Part shown: positions 44,009 through 55,049 of the stretch, piece by piece | How positions within the stretch are numbered: position 1 is the first letter of the stretch | How the letters are laid out: each line of letters opens with the position of its first letter | Made by a program: the position numbers and the translations under genes | Assembly (NCBI GenBank): GCA_022836615.1 | Contig: MU405279.1 | Coordinates: forward strand, 1-64,000 | Reading direction: 5' to 3' | Source: Annulohypoxylon bovei var. microspora | Lineage: Eukaryota > Ascomycota > Sordariomycetes > Xylariales > Hypoxylaceae | DNA: 64,000 nucleotides | Notes under the pieces: generated by a model | Databases searched by the model: none | Seen by the model: only the letters and a program-made list of their open reading frames with translations | Told to the model about the DNA's origin: nothing

Positions 44009-46819
44009 ATGGAATCTATTTCTCTGGACCTATTAGCTCTAGAACAGCTTTGTGGAGAGCAGAAAATCCTCCTAGATACCATTTACGACCTACGTAAACA
44101 CGGCATCGATCACTTCGTGGATCTTCCCCAGATTATCGTCATAGGGGATCAGTCCTCTGGGAAAAGTTCTGTGCTCGAGGCCATCTCAAGAGTACGATTT
44201 CCTGTCAACGATGGTCTCTGTACGAGATTCGCAACGGAGATAGTTCTTCGCACCGACAGCCAACCCAAAATTTTTGTGGGAATCCAACCATCTGCAACTT
44301 CTAAGAATATACCGCATATATTCGAAAAAGGGTCATTTAATAATGACGAACTACATCGTCTAATTGAAGCGGCCGGGAGGAGGTTACTCAAGGGCAGCAA
44401 TACTAACTTCTCGGAGGATGTTCTAAGAATTGAGATAAGCAGCCCCGATGTGCCACACCTCACTATGGTCGACCTCCCAGGTTTCTATCACCCTGGGGAT
44501 AAGACCCAGTCCACCTCTGATCGGGAACTCGTGGAGCGCTTAGTGGGACGGTATATGGCTTGTGAGAACAGCATCGTCTTAGCTGTGATCTCAGCGCAGA
44601 AGCCGGATGCATTGCGAAAGATGTTCGAGATCAAGCACCACGATCACCAGAAAGAACGAACCCTCGGTATTATCACCAAGCCGGATATTATTTCTTCTAG
44701 TTCCCAGGAAGAAAAATGTTTCGTTCGGCTGGCTAAGAATCTTGACCAGTCTCACGATCTATCCCTTGGGTGGCATGTGCTTCGCAACCGAAGCGAAACA
44801 GAAGTTTCAAATACAAATGAAGAGAGAGACGAGAAGGAACGAGAGTTCTTCAAATCAAGTCTGTGGTCTAGTGTACCTTCGAAGAATCGTGGAGCAGAGG
44901 CCCTCCGTAAGAAGCTCAGCGGTATTCTCCTAGGCCACGTAAAGGACAACCTCCAAGGCCTAATCAAGAGCATAGAGAAAAAGATCAGTGATCTTAAAAC
45001 TCGACTCAAGCGCCTAGGGGAACCAAGGTCAACTTCGAAGGAATTACGAACGCATCTCGACGGAATTGCCTCCCAGTTCCATGTCATATGCCTAGGTGCA
45101 ATGAGCGGGGACTATGCCGATGAGTTCTTTGGCGGTCTGTATCCTAGTCAAAAAGGGATTGAGATCGGTGACAGTAGGATTAGGAAGATTCGGGCACTTA
45201 TTCGGGACCTTAACCGGGTATTCGCCTACATCCTAGAAACAAAAGGCTCAAGGCGCATTATCCTCCCGAGGTCCTTAACGGCCACCCAAGGTTGCCACCA
45301 GAATCCAAATGGATTTGGCCACGAGGATATAACTGGAGAAAATGATTCAAATCTTACCTTACCTACGTTCCTTCAACCCCTGGCCAACCAGTACAACATT
45401 AAGGACCCTGAGATGGTGACTTTCGAATCTATTGCATCAGAACTGGAATCGCTATCATCCACCAATCAAGGCAATGAATTTCCTGGGACTATGGACGATC
45501 GTCTAGTCGTGAAGCTATTCCAAGACCAGTTGCAGCCATGGGAGGAGATTGCACGTTGTCATATCCAGCTCATTCTCGGTATAACCAAAGGATTCGTCGA
45601 GAGGCTTATGTACTATATCGTGCAACCGGATAAGAAGACTTGCTCAGCAATCCTCTCCAATATTGTGGACCCATTCTTTGAGAAAAAGTCTGTCGATCTT
45701 GAATCGAAGTTACAAGAACTTCTTTACCACTACAAGAGTGGTTGCCCACAACCTTTAGACACTGAATTCCGATCTAGCCTTGCACAAAAACGCCGGAAAT
45801 ACTTTGGACTTGGGTCGTTTGTAAACGAGGCACGCATAGGATTTGAAAAGATGACGTTGTCGAAACAATTGAACGACGCCGGGGTGGATGGCATCATCGA
45901 TAAGTACGAAACTTATTACGAGGTAATGTCACAAGGTGCTGCCGGATCTAGACTACTCCTAATACTTCTCTTAGATATCACTTCGGACTTTCACCGACAA
46001 CATAGTCGTCTTGGCTATCGAGAACTGCCTCATTAGAGACCTACCATCGATTTTTACCACGGAGAAAGTCAACCAAATGGAGGATGATGAGCTTGAACGG
46101 CTCGCATCAGAATCGCCTGAAATGATACTAGAGCGGGCGGAACTACGAGAAGAGCTTGATGCGCTTAAAAAGGGATTGCAAATCTGCAACAGTTTCAAGG
46201 GACGAAAAGCAACATGTGAGCAACTTTCTGATACTCGTGGATTCCAAATATGCTAACATTGCGAGTTGAAGCCGTATCGTCGATCTCAATAGTGCCAGAT
46301 GAGCCTTCAACCGGTGGCTCTAGCGATACAGAATCAGACATATCTTTCGCAACTGCAGTTTCAAAGGGTCCATACGCACTACCAGGGTCGTTCCCCATTA
46401 CTCAACAAGGCGGACTTCTTCCCCCTGAACCCATCCGAGGCTCTCTGCCCTTGACCAGTGACTCCAAATCTCACGCTTCCACTCTTCAACCCGCCTTCCT
46501 TCCAGCTAGCGGACCTATTTCCGGAGCTTCAGACGTCTCGACCCCTCAAAGTCAATTTCTCTCCGGGACCAAACCCCAAAGCCAGAACGGTGGCGGTCAG
46601 ATATTTTCCGAAGACCCTAAAATTGGAAAACCATCTGTGTCCGCCACTGCCACTAAGCCAGCATGGTCAGTGTCCTCGTCCGAGTCTGAAGATCTACACC
46701 CTTTGCTCCAGTTTAGCAGACAAGCAACGACCCCTGCGCCACCGCAACCAACATGTAAGACTCCGAACCTAGGCCATAGGCCCTTGATACCGACTGGCAA
46801 TGCTAATGACTTTGAATAG
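44009..46819 (+). CDS. Dynamin-like GTPase with Ser/Pro-rich tail
   Basis: Three exons (44009-45922, 45975-46215, 46266-46819) keep phase and give 902 residues. The frame opens upstream at a TTG, but MESISLDLLALEQ is the sensible start. It belongs to the fungal Mx-like dynamin group. GTPase motifs: G1 GDQSSGKSS (46-54), G2 Thr72 in LCTRF, G3 DLPG (155-158) and G4 TKPD (223-226). A helical stalk follows to the exon 2 block RTFTDNIVVLAIENCLIRDLP and an acidic GTPase-effector region (MEDDELERLASESPEMILERAELREELDAL). Exon 3, reached by GTGAGC...GCGAG, adds about 185 low-complexity residues rich in Ser, Pro, Gly and Thr. No PH domain is visible. Typical fungal relatives, often near heterokaryon or stress loci, have unknown membrane targets. 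Confidence 0.88.
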
Positions 46820-47403
46820 ACTTCAGCCCTATTCCCTCTCTCGCGGTTTCATTTCCGTGCCGCAAGGAATCACCGGCATCTGATCCTGTAACGTACCAAC
46901 ACATATGTTTCGTTGAGCCGTACAGCATCTATTCACCTGAGGAATTAAGACTTTTCGCATGGTCCACGAGCTATCCGATGCCTATAGAATCGAAGAAATA
47001 AGTCGAGGGGCTGGTTTTCTCCGTACCTTGTTTTCTTTTTTCTTTTCTACCGAAAGGATTTGCTTGACGCAGTTCGGCCCATGGGGGGTCAGGAGTTTTC
47101 GTTTCGTTTAGGAGGGGCTGTATTAGGCAGCCTATGGCTCCTATCGGGTGGCATCGCCATTCTCTTGTCAGATAATAGTTTCACACGCCGTTATTTTATG
47201 ACGTGAAACCGCCTTGAGGAGATTTTTACTAGTTCACTGCTGAACAATCAATAGAGTCGTGATTACTCTAGCTATAAATCGTAGGGTTTATAATAATAAA
47301 GAGTAGGGGAGGTGTAAGAAGGTCAAGGCCAAAAGTTTCGCACATCCCTTACCCAGTGTGTGATTAGATCGGCAATAGTCCCCTTTTCTATCACTGATTT
47401 GCT
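46820..47403. other. Convergent intergenic region
   Basis: Between the dynamin-like and methyltransferase 3' ends. A T-rich run (TTTTCTTTTTTCTTTTC) near 47030 is compatible with a termination region; nothing else is recognised. Confidence 0.5.
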
Positions 47404-48138
47404 TCATCGCTTCGCGATAACCCAGAGAAACCATGCGTCGACGACATCTTTGGTAAGCTCTTCAACCACAATTTGAAGCCCTGTTTCCTCGATTACCTTC
47501 AGCGTCCCGTCCTTGCCCCACCCACTCCAAAACATCCAGTCCTTCTCATCGAGCCACTTCTCCTTTATAATCGCCTCCGAATTATCTTCGGCGAAGTTAG
47601 CGAGGAGGTACCCGCCCGGCTTCAACCACCGCGCAATCTTGCCAATCACTTCGGTCTGCTGCACACGTGGGAGATGAATCAAGCTGTAGTATGCAAACAC
47701 GGCGTCGAAAGACTGGTCCGGGAACGAAAGTTCCGCCATGTCGCCCTCAATAAGGGTCAGGCGCTCCGCGTCTCCGGCATTCCCCTCGGAAGCCCCGAGT
47801 AGGTGGCTTCTGGTAAGTTCAATCTGAGCGGTGGATAAGTCGTTGGCGGTGACGTGAACCGTCGGGTATGACAGCAGTTTCTGTGTCACGGGAAGCCCGG
47901 AGCCGCACCCAAGCTCGAGGAAGCGGAGTTGTTGCGAAGAATCGGACACTGGCAAGAGCTCGAGGACTTTCGACAGGTATTCCATCCGCTGCGCAGAATT
48001 CTTGATAGTCCATGCGTTGTACTTTAGCGCGATGGTATCGTACGATGCCTTCAAGCGCTCTTTGAGGTCCTCGGGGACTCGAGAGGGGTCAGCATCGCCG
48101 ACCGAGCTCATTTTGATCTCCGGCCTAGGAAATCTCAT
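47404..48138 (-). CDS. Class I SAM-dependent methyltransferase
   Basis: An intronless frame of 244 codons. Start at 48138 or the internal Met at 48111 (MSSVGDAD), which I consider equally likely. The core carries motif I LRFLELGCGSGLPV (SAM-binding glycine loop), the acidic loop VTANDLSTAQIEL (motif II), EGDMAELSFPDQSFDAVFAY (motif III/post) and WLKPGGYLLANF (motif IV/V). This is the Methyltransf_11/25-type fold acting on small molecules or unknown substrates. An YNAWTIKN block and two tryptophan-rich segments near residue 200 (KDWMFWSGWG) are consistent with small-molecule methyltransferases in fungi. Substrate cannot be read from sequence. Codon use and length are unremarkable. Confidence 0.87.
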   Translation of the reverse strand: MRFPRPEIKMSSVGDADPSRVPEDLKERLKASYDTIALKYNAWTIKNSAQRMEYLSKVLELLPVSDSSQQLRFLELGCGSGLPVTQKLLSYPTVHVTANDLSTAQIELTRSHLLGASEGNAGDAERLTLIEGDMAELSFPDQSFDAVFAYYSLIHLPRVQQTEVIGKIARWLKPGGYLLANFAEDNSEAIIKEKWLDEKDWMFWSGWGKDGTLKVIEETGLQIVVEELTKDVVDAWFLWVIAKR

Positions 48139-49199
48139 AAAAGAAGTAGCACGAGATAATTAGGTACTTGGGCTTTTAAATGTAGACGAAATCGACCATA
48201 CAATGAAATCGAAGGATAATTAGTGACAATCGAACTTTTAAAATGATATTTACAGTTAACTACCCTTAGAATCTTAGATGATATAGATATTGTATTGATT
48301 AGTAATAATTGTTATATCTTACACAGCCTCTGTGTTAGCTAGACTAGGTAGGTAAAGGCAGCAGAGTAATCCTTCGTTGCAACCTTTCGGGGTTTCGACA
48401 TTTTATATTTGAATGACGAGATATAGATTCATTCACTTTTACACTTGTGTGTAAAACACGATTTAGGTAAGCTAAGACGGTCTCTTAGACGCCTTAAAAA
48501 TGTCGAGGTATCCATTGCGAGAAAAAAGGGGGGGGGGAAATAATGCAAAGCTGAGAATAGAGGTATTCGGCATCAAATTTATACTAGAATATTTCTCTTA
48601 GCTTGTAAATAGTGTTAATTATGTGGTCACAAATAGGTATCCATCATAATTCCTATGTCGCGTGGAGATTCGTACATTAAGAATGGAGTCAGATTAAGTG
48701 CCCCATGTAGCTCTATCCCCTACCTTCCCATATAGGTAACTAACACATGCTATGGTAAGTCGTGGGTGCTGGCTGTGTAATGCAGGGGATAGTTTTGTGC
48801 ATAGCTCAACACAGCTCCTTTGCCCTACATATTACTAATATTGGCCAGCTTATCTAATCGAGCCCCTTATCTTGAGGTTTTCACCGACCGCACAGTATGA
48901 ATGCTGTCTTAGCACCCTGGTTACCGCACTAAATAGCGTCACCGTGCAGTAGGTCACACTATTTGTCCCCTTAGCTACAAGACAGGTCGCCTTAGGTAAT
49001 AACCCACTGACACCCACAAAAGCTCATCTCATTTATTTTTCGGTGAGAGGCATACCGCTTTTGCTATTGGGTACCTATTCGATATTTCTAGCACGCTAGG
49101 TCTGATCTGATCCACTAGGACCATATGCCGGTGAAGGGGATGGCCCCACGAAACTGGTGAACATTAAACGCAACCTGTTACTTATAATAAGCCTATCTC
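48139..49199. other. Intergenic region between divergent genes
   Basis: About 1.06 kb shared by two divergently oriented genes. It contains a CTAGGTAGGTA half-palindrome at 48344-48354 and a run of nine G near 48529-48537. No open frame of note. Confidence 0.5.
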
Positions 49200-50210
49200 A
49201 TGATGAATAGTTACCTAGATAGTCAAGATATAAATCATTTCAAGATGGATTACGACACGTGGAGGCACCGCAGTGTTGAGGTAGAACCTTCGTTGCGTAT
49301 CGCCTACATCGATTGCCCCTCCAAGAGCAAGAGACAGCGAGGTGTGATAATGCTTATACATGGCTTCCCCCAAACATCATATCAATTTCGCCATGTCATC
49401 GACCCCTTTTCAAGGGCGGGATACCGTGTGTTAGCCCCCGACTATCGTGGAGCAGGAGGTTCTTCCAAGCCCGCTACCGGATTCACCAAATCCACTATGG
49501 CACGAGATTTCGTCCGTCTACTAAACGCCCTCGATATTCATGAACCGGTCCATCTTATCGGGCATGATATTGGAGGAATGATCGCATTTGCTATGGCATC
49601 AAAGCACCCGTCACGAGTGGCAAGTATCAATTGGGGAGAGTGTCCTTTGCCCGGAACCGCTGTGTTTACAGAAGAGTAAGTTGAAGTCCCACCGAGAATA
49701 ATAACGATGCAATAATGCCGACATATTCCTAGACTTACCACACACGCGGTCCAACAATTTCATTTCGTTTTCCACAATGTGCCAGATCTGGCCCTGGCAC
49801 TCGTGGCAGGCCGTGAGCGTGTCTATCTGTCTCACTTCTTTCAAAAGCTCATATATAATACTTCTGCAATCAAACCCGAAGACATAGATCACTACGTTCG
49901 ATGTTATGAGCAGCCCGGCGCTATGAGGTGCGCGTTCGAGATCTATCGAGCGTTTGAGCATGATGCCAAAGAGTGCGAGGAGTGGATATCATCATACGGA
50001 AAGCTAAGTCTCCCAGCTCTATCCCTGAGCGGAATTGAAAGTAGGCACCTTGACGATGCCGGGAAAATGTTTGCAGAAGTTCACCAAAAGGGAACCTACG
50101 AAATCGTAGCTATCCCTGACTCGGGCCACTACATCGCGGAGGAGAATCCTCTATGTTTTGTCAAGGAATCCCTGAGTTTCATCGAACAGGCGACGCTAGG
50201 ATCGAAATAA
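49200..50210 (+). CDS. Alpha/beta hydrolase, epoxide hydrolase-like
   Basis: Two exons (49200-49675 and 49733-50210) join across a 57-nt GTAAGT...TAG intron to give 317 residues. The fold landmarks are HGFPQT (oxyanion, 54-59), APDYRGAGGSSKP, and GHDIGG with a nucleophilic Asp123, which identifies the epoxide hydrolase/haloalkane dehalogenase branch rather than serine hydrolases. The cap region in exon 2 begins FHFVFHNVPDLALALVAGRE and contains EQPGAMRCAFEIYRAFE. The catalytic His lies in IPDSGHYIAEENP. The enzyme is soluble and cytoplasmic. It probably hydrolyses an epoxide or haloester of unknown identity. Confidence 0.88.
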
Positions 50211-51116
50211 GTTCGACACGGAGATGTGTATATACCCATATTTTAACAACATGCGTCGTATCGATGTACGTATATCCAGCGAAGACATAGATATAATAGA
50301 GGAGGCTGTTCTCTCAGTCTCCTTTCCCTAGCTCCTATAGTTATCGGTCAGTGCCTAGTAACTTGGTAATCAAACCTGACCGGTGAGTAAACCCCTACCT
50401 AATAATCGTCTGTTTTTCGATCAGTCTAGAATCAAGCCTCCGGAGAGTCATTCGCTCGGCGATGTTTTATGACATGGTCAATACAAGGTTAATGAACCCT
50501 TCCTTTTCTTCTTTATTTTCGTGATGTTGTATGCTTACCTAGGAGGACATAATATGGTCTTTTTTACCAGTACCTTCCTTACCCCTTTATATTCCATACC
50601 TAGCTGTCATCCGATATCCGAGTAGCCTTCATACACGATATAATATATTCATCGTTACGCCTAACACTCCTACAACTCGACTTCAGTATCATGGCACCTT
50701 TAGATCAAGCAACGTATAGATGTGAACCTACTATCAATCATAGAAACCAATGAAAGGAAAGGCGTTCTTCTAGACCGGACAGGTGCGCTCTTGGGGCTGG
50801 CTGAAGAGAAATATAAGTAGTCGTTCATTCCTCAGTGGGTGGTCACGCATATAACACTTAATGCAAGTAAGCTTCGTCGAATGTCTAGACCCAATACTGC
50901 TACATAGTGACTGGGCGACAATACTACCTTCCTACCAAATTCCCATGCACAACCTCGTATAAAGTCTTGGCGTGTAGCAAACACCACTATATTCAACTTC
51001 AGCTTTTCTACCAGTCTTTTGAACTAGGGCTTCTTTATATAAATACGCCCCCACAATTGAGGTTTCCTGTCAAAAAAATACTATCTTAAGTCGTTAAGAC
51101 AAGATAGCTCGTCAAG
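50211..51116. other. Intergenic region, promoter of the following secreted protein gene
   Basis: About 0.9 kb without a gene. The 60-codon open frame at 50907-51089 is probably chance. A TATA box is annotated separately. Confidence 0.5.
51036..51043 (+). promoter_or_regulatory. TATA box of the secreted protein gene
   Basis: TATATAAA lies 74 bp before the ATG at 51117, a typical distance for a fungal core promoter with a short leader. Confidence 0.5.
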
Positions 51117-51797
51117 ATGAATATAGCGCTTATTTCAATTCTCGTTTCTACCACCGCTGTCCTGGCGTGTGAAATTCCCACGGATGTACTGCCCAACAAC
51201 ATCACCGAAAGCTTCTCACTCCAGATACAGAATGCCTCATTTCCCGATATCCACAATCACTTTCTAAATATATGGGATTGGGGCGGCGGTGACCAGCACC
51301 TTTTTGTCAGTCCCGCAGGGAACTCTACGAGCGAGCTCACGCTCGTCGATGGTGTGATTACCTTACCTTGGGACCCAATCCGGCGCGCAGTCATTAATGG
51401 AGAGGTATGTTTAAGCAGTTACCTACCTACATTTGATACACTAGGCTAATCAATGATCATCATGGATGTAGTATGAGGTGAAAGATAACACGACGAAGAT
51501 GTTCATGACTGAGCGTGGCGATCCGCGTGCTGTCTTTGATGTCGTCTATGGCTGCAACCCCGATACAGATGCCTTGCAAACACAGCTAGCCTTCAAGTCT
51601 CTGGACTCGGAAATTGGAGGGAATGTTGGTGTCCGTCCATTCAACGGCATGTATGACTTTCGATGGACTCCTGAAGGAAACACTGGTGAGTTTCTGCACA
51701 ACAACCTAGCATACCTCAGCTCTTACTAACGAATCTCTAAGCCTATGATCCCGATCGGCCGTGGACAAAAGTAACGTTAGTTGTGGTTTACCCATGA
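51117..51797 (+). CDS. Small secreted protein of unknown function
   Basis: Three exons (51117-51404, 51472-51685, 51742-51797) assemble in frame into 185 residues. Introns are 67 and 56 nt, start GTATGT and GTGAGT, and end TAG and AAG. A signal peptide ends around residue 17 (VLAC/EIP). The mature protein is beta-rich with a FSLQIQNASFPDIHNHFLN block, a GGGDQHLFVSPAG block and LTLVDGVITLP. This recalls a family of fungal secreted proteins with such an FxLxVQN...LxPxG pattern, for which I know no function. Two N-glycosylation sequons (NIT, NST) lie early in the chain. Only one cysteine besides the N-terminal one is visible, so it is not a disulfide-rich effector type. Confidence 0.75.
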
Positions 51798-52269
51798 ATG
51801 GTTTCTGGCTTCTCTAGGAGCTGGACATGACTGGCTTGGTTTGGTTAGGTTGGACATCTATGAAAAACGGCAGCATCCAACGATATTTTTATCAAATTAT
51901 TCGTAGTCTCATTTGATGTCAATGTAAATGCTAACGCTCTGGTGTATCCTGTGCCCTAAAAATTTCATCGTAAAAGCTGTGAACACCTCATAACAGGAAA
52001 TAATACATAACAGTCATTAATAGTTACCAGAAAATGAATCCCTTGTACGTACAGTCTAAACCACATTCCCGTTTAGAATTACCAACACGATTAATACACT
52101 ATCTTATACCCATTGCCGTTGCTTCGAAAGGTGTTTCGGATTCTTCCCTCTTGGTGATCTCATGTCTGTAAGCGACGCGGCGACCAAGGGGTCAATGAAC
52201 CCGTAGGGGCTTCGCGATCGAAAGCTACACGGGTAAGCTGGCTTCACGCACTGCGGGGATTGAGATCCC
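51798..52269. other. Convergent intergenic region
   Basis: Between two 3' ends. Nothing specific is recognised. Confidence 0.5.
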
Positions 52270-54303
52270 TTACCTCTGCAGACTTGCTAGGTCGTGGATC
52301 CCTATCGGGGGACCTAAAGACTTATGGTTTTTGCAAAACGGAGTACCTCCTACGCTCTTTAGCCTACAATTCGGTCTACTGCATTTGTGGTCGATGCAAT
52401 AGTCACTTCCCATCTCCGCCTGTCCCTTGCAGGACGTAGACGCTTGGCAAGAATGGTCCGGACAATACGATCCTCCAGGGAGTCGAGAGAATCCGCAACC
52501 CATCTCCCCGCACGTGTGGTCCTCGCAATAGCTGCTCCTCTTCCATCGTGGCTTGAGACAGATCGACGAGTTCCAAGAGCAGGCGTGGCGACCACATAGG
52601 CTCTCTTCGACCACGCTAGCTCTGGCACATCCGTCTTTGACGCAGGTATGTCGTTGACAGTAGTCGCCGGAGTTTATGGGTGTGTTGACACAGGCCTGGC
52701 TCCAGTGGCACGCGTGTACGGCGCATAAGCCGCGAGCCCCTTTACATCTCTCGTAGCAGTCTCGCTGCGTACATGTGTGAGTTTCGCAATAAAGCTGTTC
52801 TGCACTGCCACGACCACTCAGGCAGCCTGGCTCCCAGGTACAGACATGCTCCTTGCAGAAACCGCCGTCACCACCCCGTTCCACACATCCAGGCTGAACG
52901 CAGGAATGCCGTGTGCAGAACCGGCCTCCCGCGATAGGGCCCTCGGTACACCCTCCTCTCCGAGCGCACGCATGAGCTTTACAAAACAAGCTGTTCAGGA
53001 TGCACGGGTCTTTACATCCTTCCTCGTAGCACTTGTGCGCCTCGCAACACCCGAGATTCGGCGCCCTAGGCAACAAGCAACCGTCGCTAAACGAGCAAAT
53101 GTGGTTTTCGCAAAAAGCCCTGTTGCGGACGGTGGGAGAGTAGCATTCCTTATGATCGCAGGTGTGACTCTTGCAGCACGGATGTTCCCTTCCACCCTGC
53201 TCGTCGTCCCAGAACCGCGAGTCCGGACAAGCGCGCCGCTGACACTCATGCTGGGTGCAATACGAGGCCTTCGCTGTCTTTTGGAGACAGCCCTCCTCAG
53301 AACAGGTATGGCTCTGGCAATAATCGCTCGTAGCATCCTCCATCTTGTGCAAGCTCTCGAGACACTCCCCAACGGTACACGTGTGGTCGCCACAAAACCC
53401 GTCGCACCGTAGCGCAGGCTCGACACACGCGTCCCACTGGCACACATGCCTGGGACACCAAGTCGAGCCGTCAGCCCGGGCCTCGAGACACCGGGCCTTC
53501 CAGCACTTATGTCGGCGGCAGAAGCCGCTATCCGGGATCGCGGGCCGCTCGCACGACCGACACTTATGCCTCTCGCAGTGGCGGAAATCCCGCACCTGGG
53601 GGTCGGCGCATCCCTTCGTGACGCACTTATGCGCGCCACAGTACGGGCTCTTCTCGAGCCGCCGCCCGCCACACTCCTCGACCGCGCACTCGTGGCGCGC
53701 GCACAGAGTACTGCCGTCTCCCCTCGCGGCGCGGCACCGGTCGACCTCGCACTTGTGGTCGGCGCAGAAGTCGCTGGCCTTGACGAACGGGCGCGCGCAC
53801 CCCGCCGCGCGGCACCGGTGCTTGGCGCAGTACCGCGAGGGCGGCTCGCGGCGCCCCGGGCACCGCTGCACCTTGCACGTGTGCGCGTCGCAGAACCGGT
53901 AGCCCTCCTCGGGGCTCGGGGTGTGGCAGCCGGCGACCTCGCACGTGTGCTTAAGACAATAATGGGACGGCGTGGCCTTGGGCCCGTCGCAGCCGCGCCA
54001 GCGGCACTGGTGGGCCGTGCAGTAGCGCTTGCCACGCCCCTTCTCGCGGCGGTTGACGCACGCGCTGACGTTGCACTCGTGCTTGCGGCAGTAGTGGCTG
54101 GCGACGGTGACGGTGCGGTAGCAGAAGGTGGACTGGCAGCGCGGGCTGCTGACCACGGCGGGGAAGCCCGCGTCCGTGGCGGTGGCGGCGTCCTGCTCGT
54201 AGGGCGCCGACGAGTTCATGTCGTGCTCGGTGTAGGCCGGGGGCGGGGTCTCGGGCCGCCTCGCGCGACGCCGCGGGGGGACTGGTATGCGCCTAGGGGG
54301 CAT
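52270..54303 (-). CDS. Tandem Cys3His repeat protein (28 zinc-finger-like units)
   Basis: An intronless 677-codon frame from ATG at 54303. After a Pro/Arg-rich N-terminus (MPPRRIPVPPRRRARRPETP) the protein is built, from about residue 56 to 660, of 28 consecutive units of 19-28 residues. Each unit reads C-x(2-6)-C-x(6-19)-C-x2-H, usually with Tyr or Phe before the third Cys. Every unit is followed by exactly one residue before the next Cys, giving a continuous H-x-C rhythm. Examples are unit 3 (CRWRGC...YCLKH) and unit 26 (CGEMGC...YCPDH). Unit 10 is shortened (CRSC). A 17-residue tail follows the last unit. Three Cys and one His per unit suggest one zinc each. No other domain, signal peptide or membrane segment is present. 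The 5' half of the gene is very GC-rich. The spacing is loosely like WRKY19-type plant/oomycete fingers but lacks their HGGGxRC ending. Function unknown. Confidence 0.85.
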   Translation of the reverse strand: MPPRRIPVPPRRRARRPETPPPAYTEHDMNSSAPYEQDAATATDAGFPAVVSSPRCQSTFCYRTVTVASHYCRKHECNVSACVNRREKGRGKRYCTAHQCRWRGCDGPKATPSHYCLKHTCEVAGCHTPSPEEGYRFCDAHTCKVQRCPGRREPPSRYCAKHRCRAAGCARPFVKASDFCADHKCEVDRCRAARGDGSTLCARHECAVEECGGRRLEKSPYCGAHKCVTKGCADPQVRDFRHCERHKCRSCERPAIPDSGFCRRHKCWKARCLEARADGSTWCPRHVCQWDACVEPALRCDGFCGDHTCTVGECLESLHKMEDATSDYCQSHTCSEEGCLQKTAKASYCTQHECQRRACPDSRFWDDEQGGREHPCCKSHTCDHKECYSPTVRNRAFCENHICSFSDGCLLPRAPNLGCCEAHKCYEEGCKDPCILNSLFCKAHACARRGGCTEGPIAGGRFCTRHSCVQPGCVERGGDGGFCKEHVCTWEPGCLSGRGSAEQLYCETHTCTQRDCYERCKGARGLCAVHACHWSQACVNTPINSGDYCQRHTCVKDGCARASVVEESLCGRHACSWNSSICLKPRWKRSSYCEDHTCGEMGCGFSRLPGGSYCPDHSCQASTSCKGQAEMGSDYCIDHKCSRPNCRLKSVGGTPFCKNHKSLGPPIGIHDLASLQR

Positions 54304-55049
54304 CGGGTGCAGCCGTGATTGCTGCCGCGCGAGATCATATGTAAACGGTGTCTCTCAGCGATTGCCCTATCTAGGTGTGTTGTTACGTGTATGTATTTTC
54401 GAAGCGAAGAACTGAGCAACGCAGCGTGAAAAGAGCAACGCGGCAACCTTGGCCCGAAGTTGCGGAGGTTTCATTTCCTCGTGAAAGGCGAGGCTGGGCT
54501 TGGGCTGGGTTGTCAGAGTTTGTTTCCAAGGTTGCTTTTGGGAAGCTCTGAATTGTCAATTCGGTCGGACGCTCTCGTGATAGGCTGGCTGCATGCCCCT
54601 TGGTGTCGTGGGGTCGAGCAGAGGCACTCCGGAATCTGGTTGGCTGGTGTGCGTTGTGAGGCGCGTGCATGCGGGTGATGCGACCTATCGAGCGGCTTCG
54701 ACAAAAATTGCCAGCTATCTATTAACCGATCCATTGGTGTATTCAGATATGAGCGTTACAATGAGACCTGCTCATTCTTGTAGTCGATAACAGTTTTTCC
54801 TATCTTTTTTACGTCATTTGCTACGATAAATCTGAGAAATATGTAGGTGATTACTTTGGAGGGTTGGGAAGTAAAAAGGGGCAAATTTCGAGAATGTGCC
54901 AAGAAGCGAACAACGCATTATTGACATGCGGAATAAATTATTATACATTAACGCGTCCGATGAAATATTTTATTCGGGACCATAGATTGATGAAAAGGAT
55001 TATATTTAATCGATCGTACATATGTACCAAGCGGTGTACTATTATACGA
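54304..55049. other. Intergenic region, nothing recognised
   Basis: Upstream of the Cys/His array gene and downstream of the next minus-strand gene. Several short open frames overlap (54383-54790), none with a recognisable domain. Confidence 0.5.

Noticed and set aside
52995..54035. A 346-codon minus-strand frame overlapping the array gene
   Set aside because: Same strand, shifted frame, extreme Arg/Ala/Ser bias and no Cys/His periodicity: a GC-rich shadow of the array gene.
53446..54318. A 290-codon plus-strand open frame opposite the Cys/His array gene
   Set aside because: It is antisense to a gene with a clear repeating Cys/His pattern, and its Ala/Arg/Leu composition is what a GC-rich complement produces.
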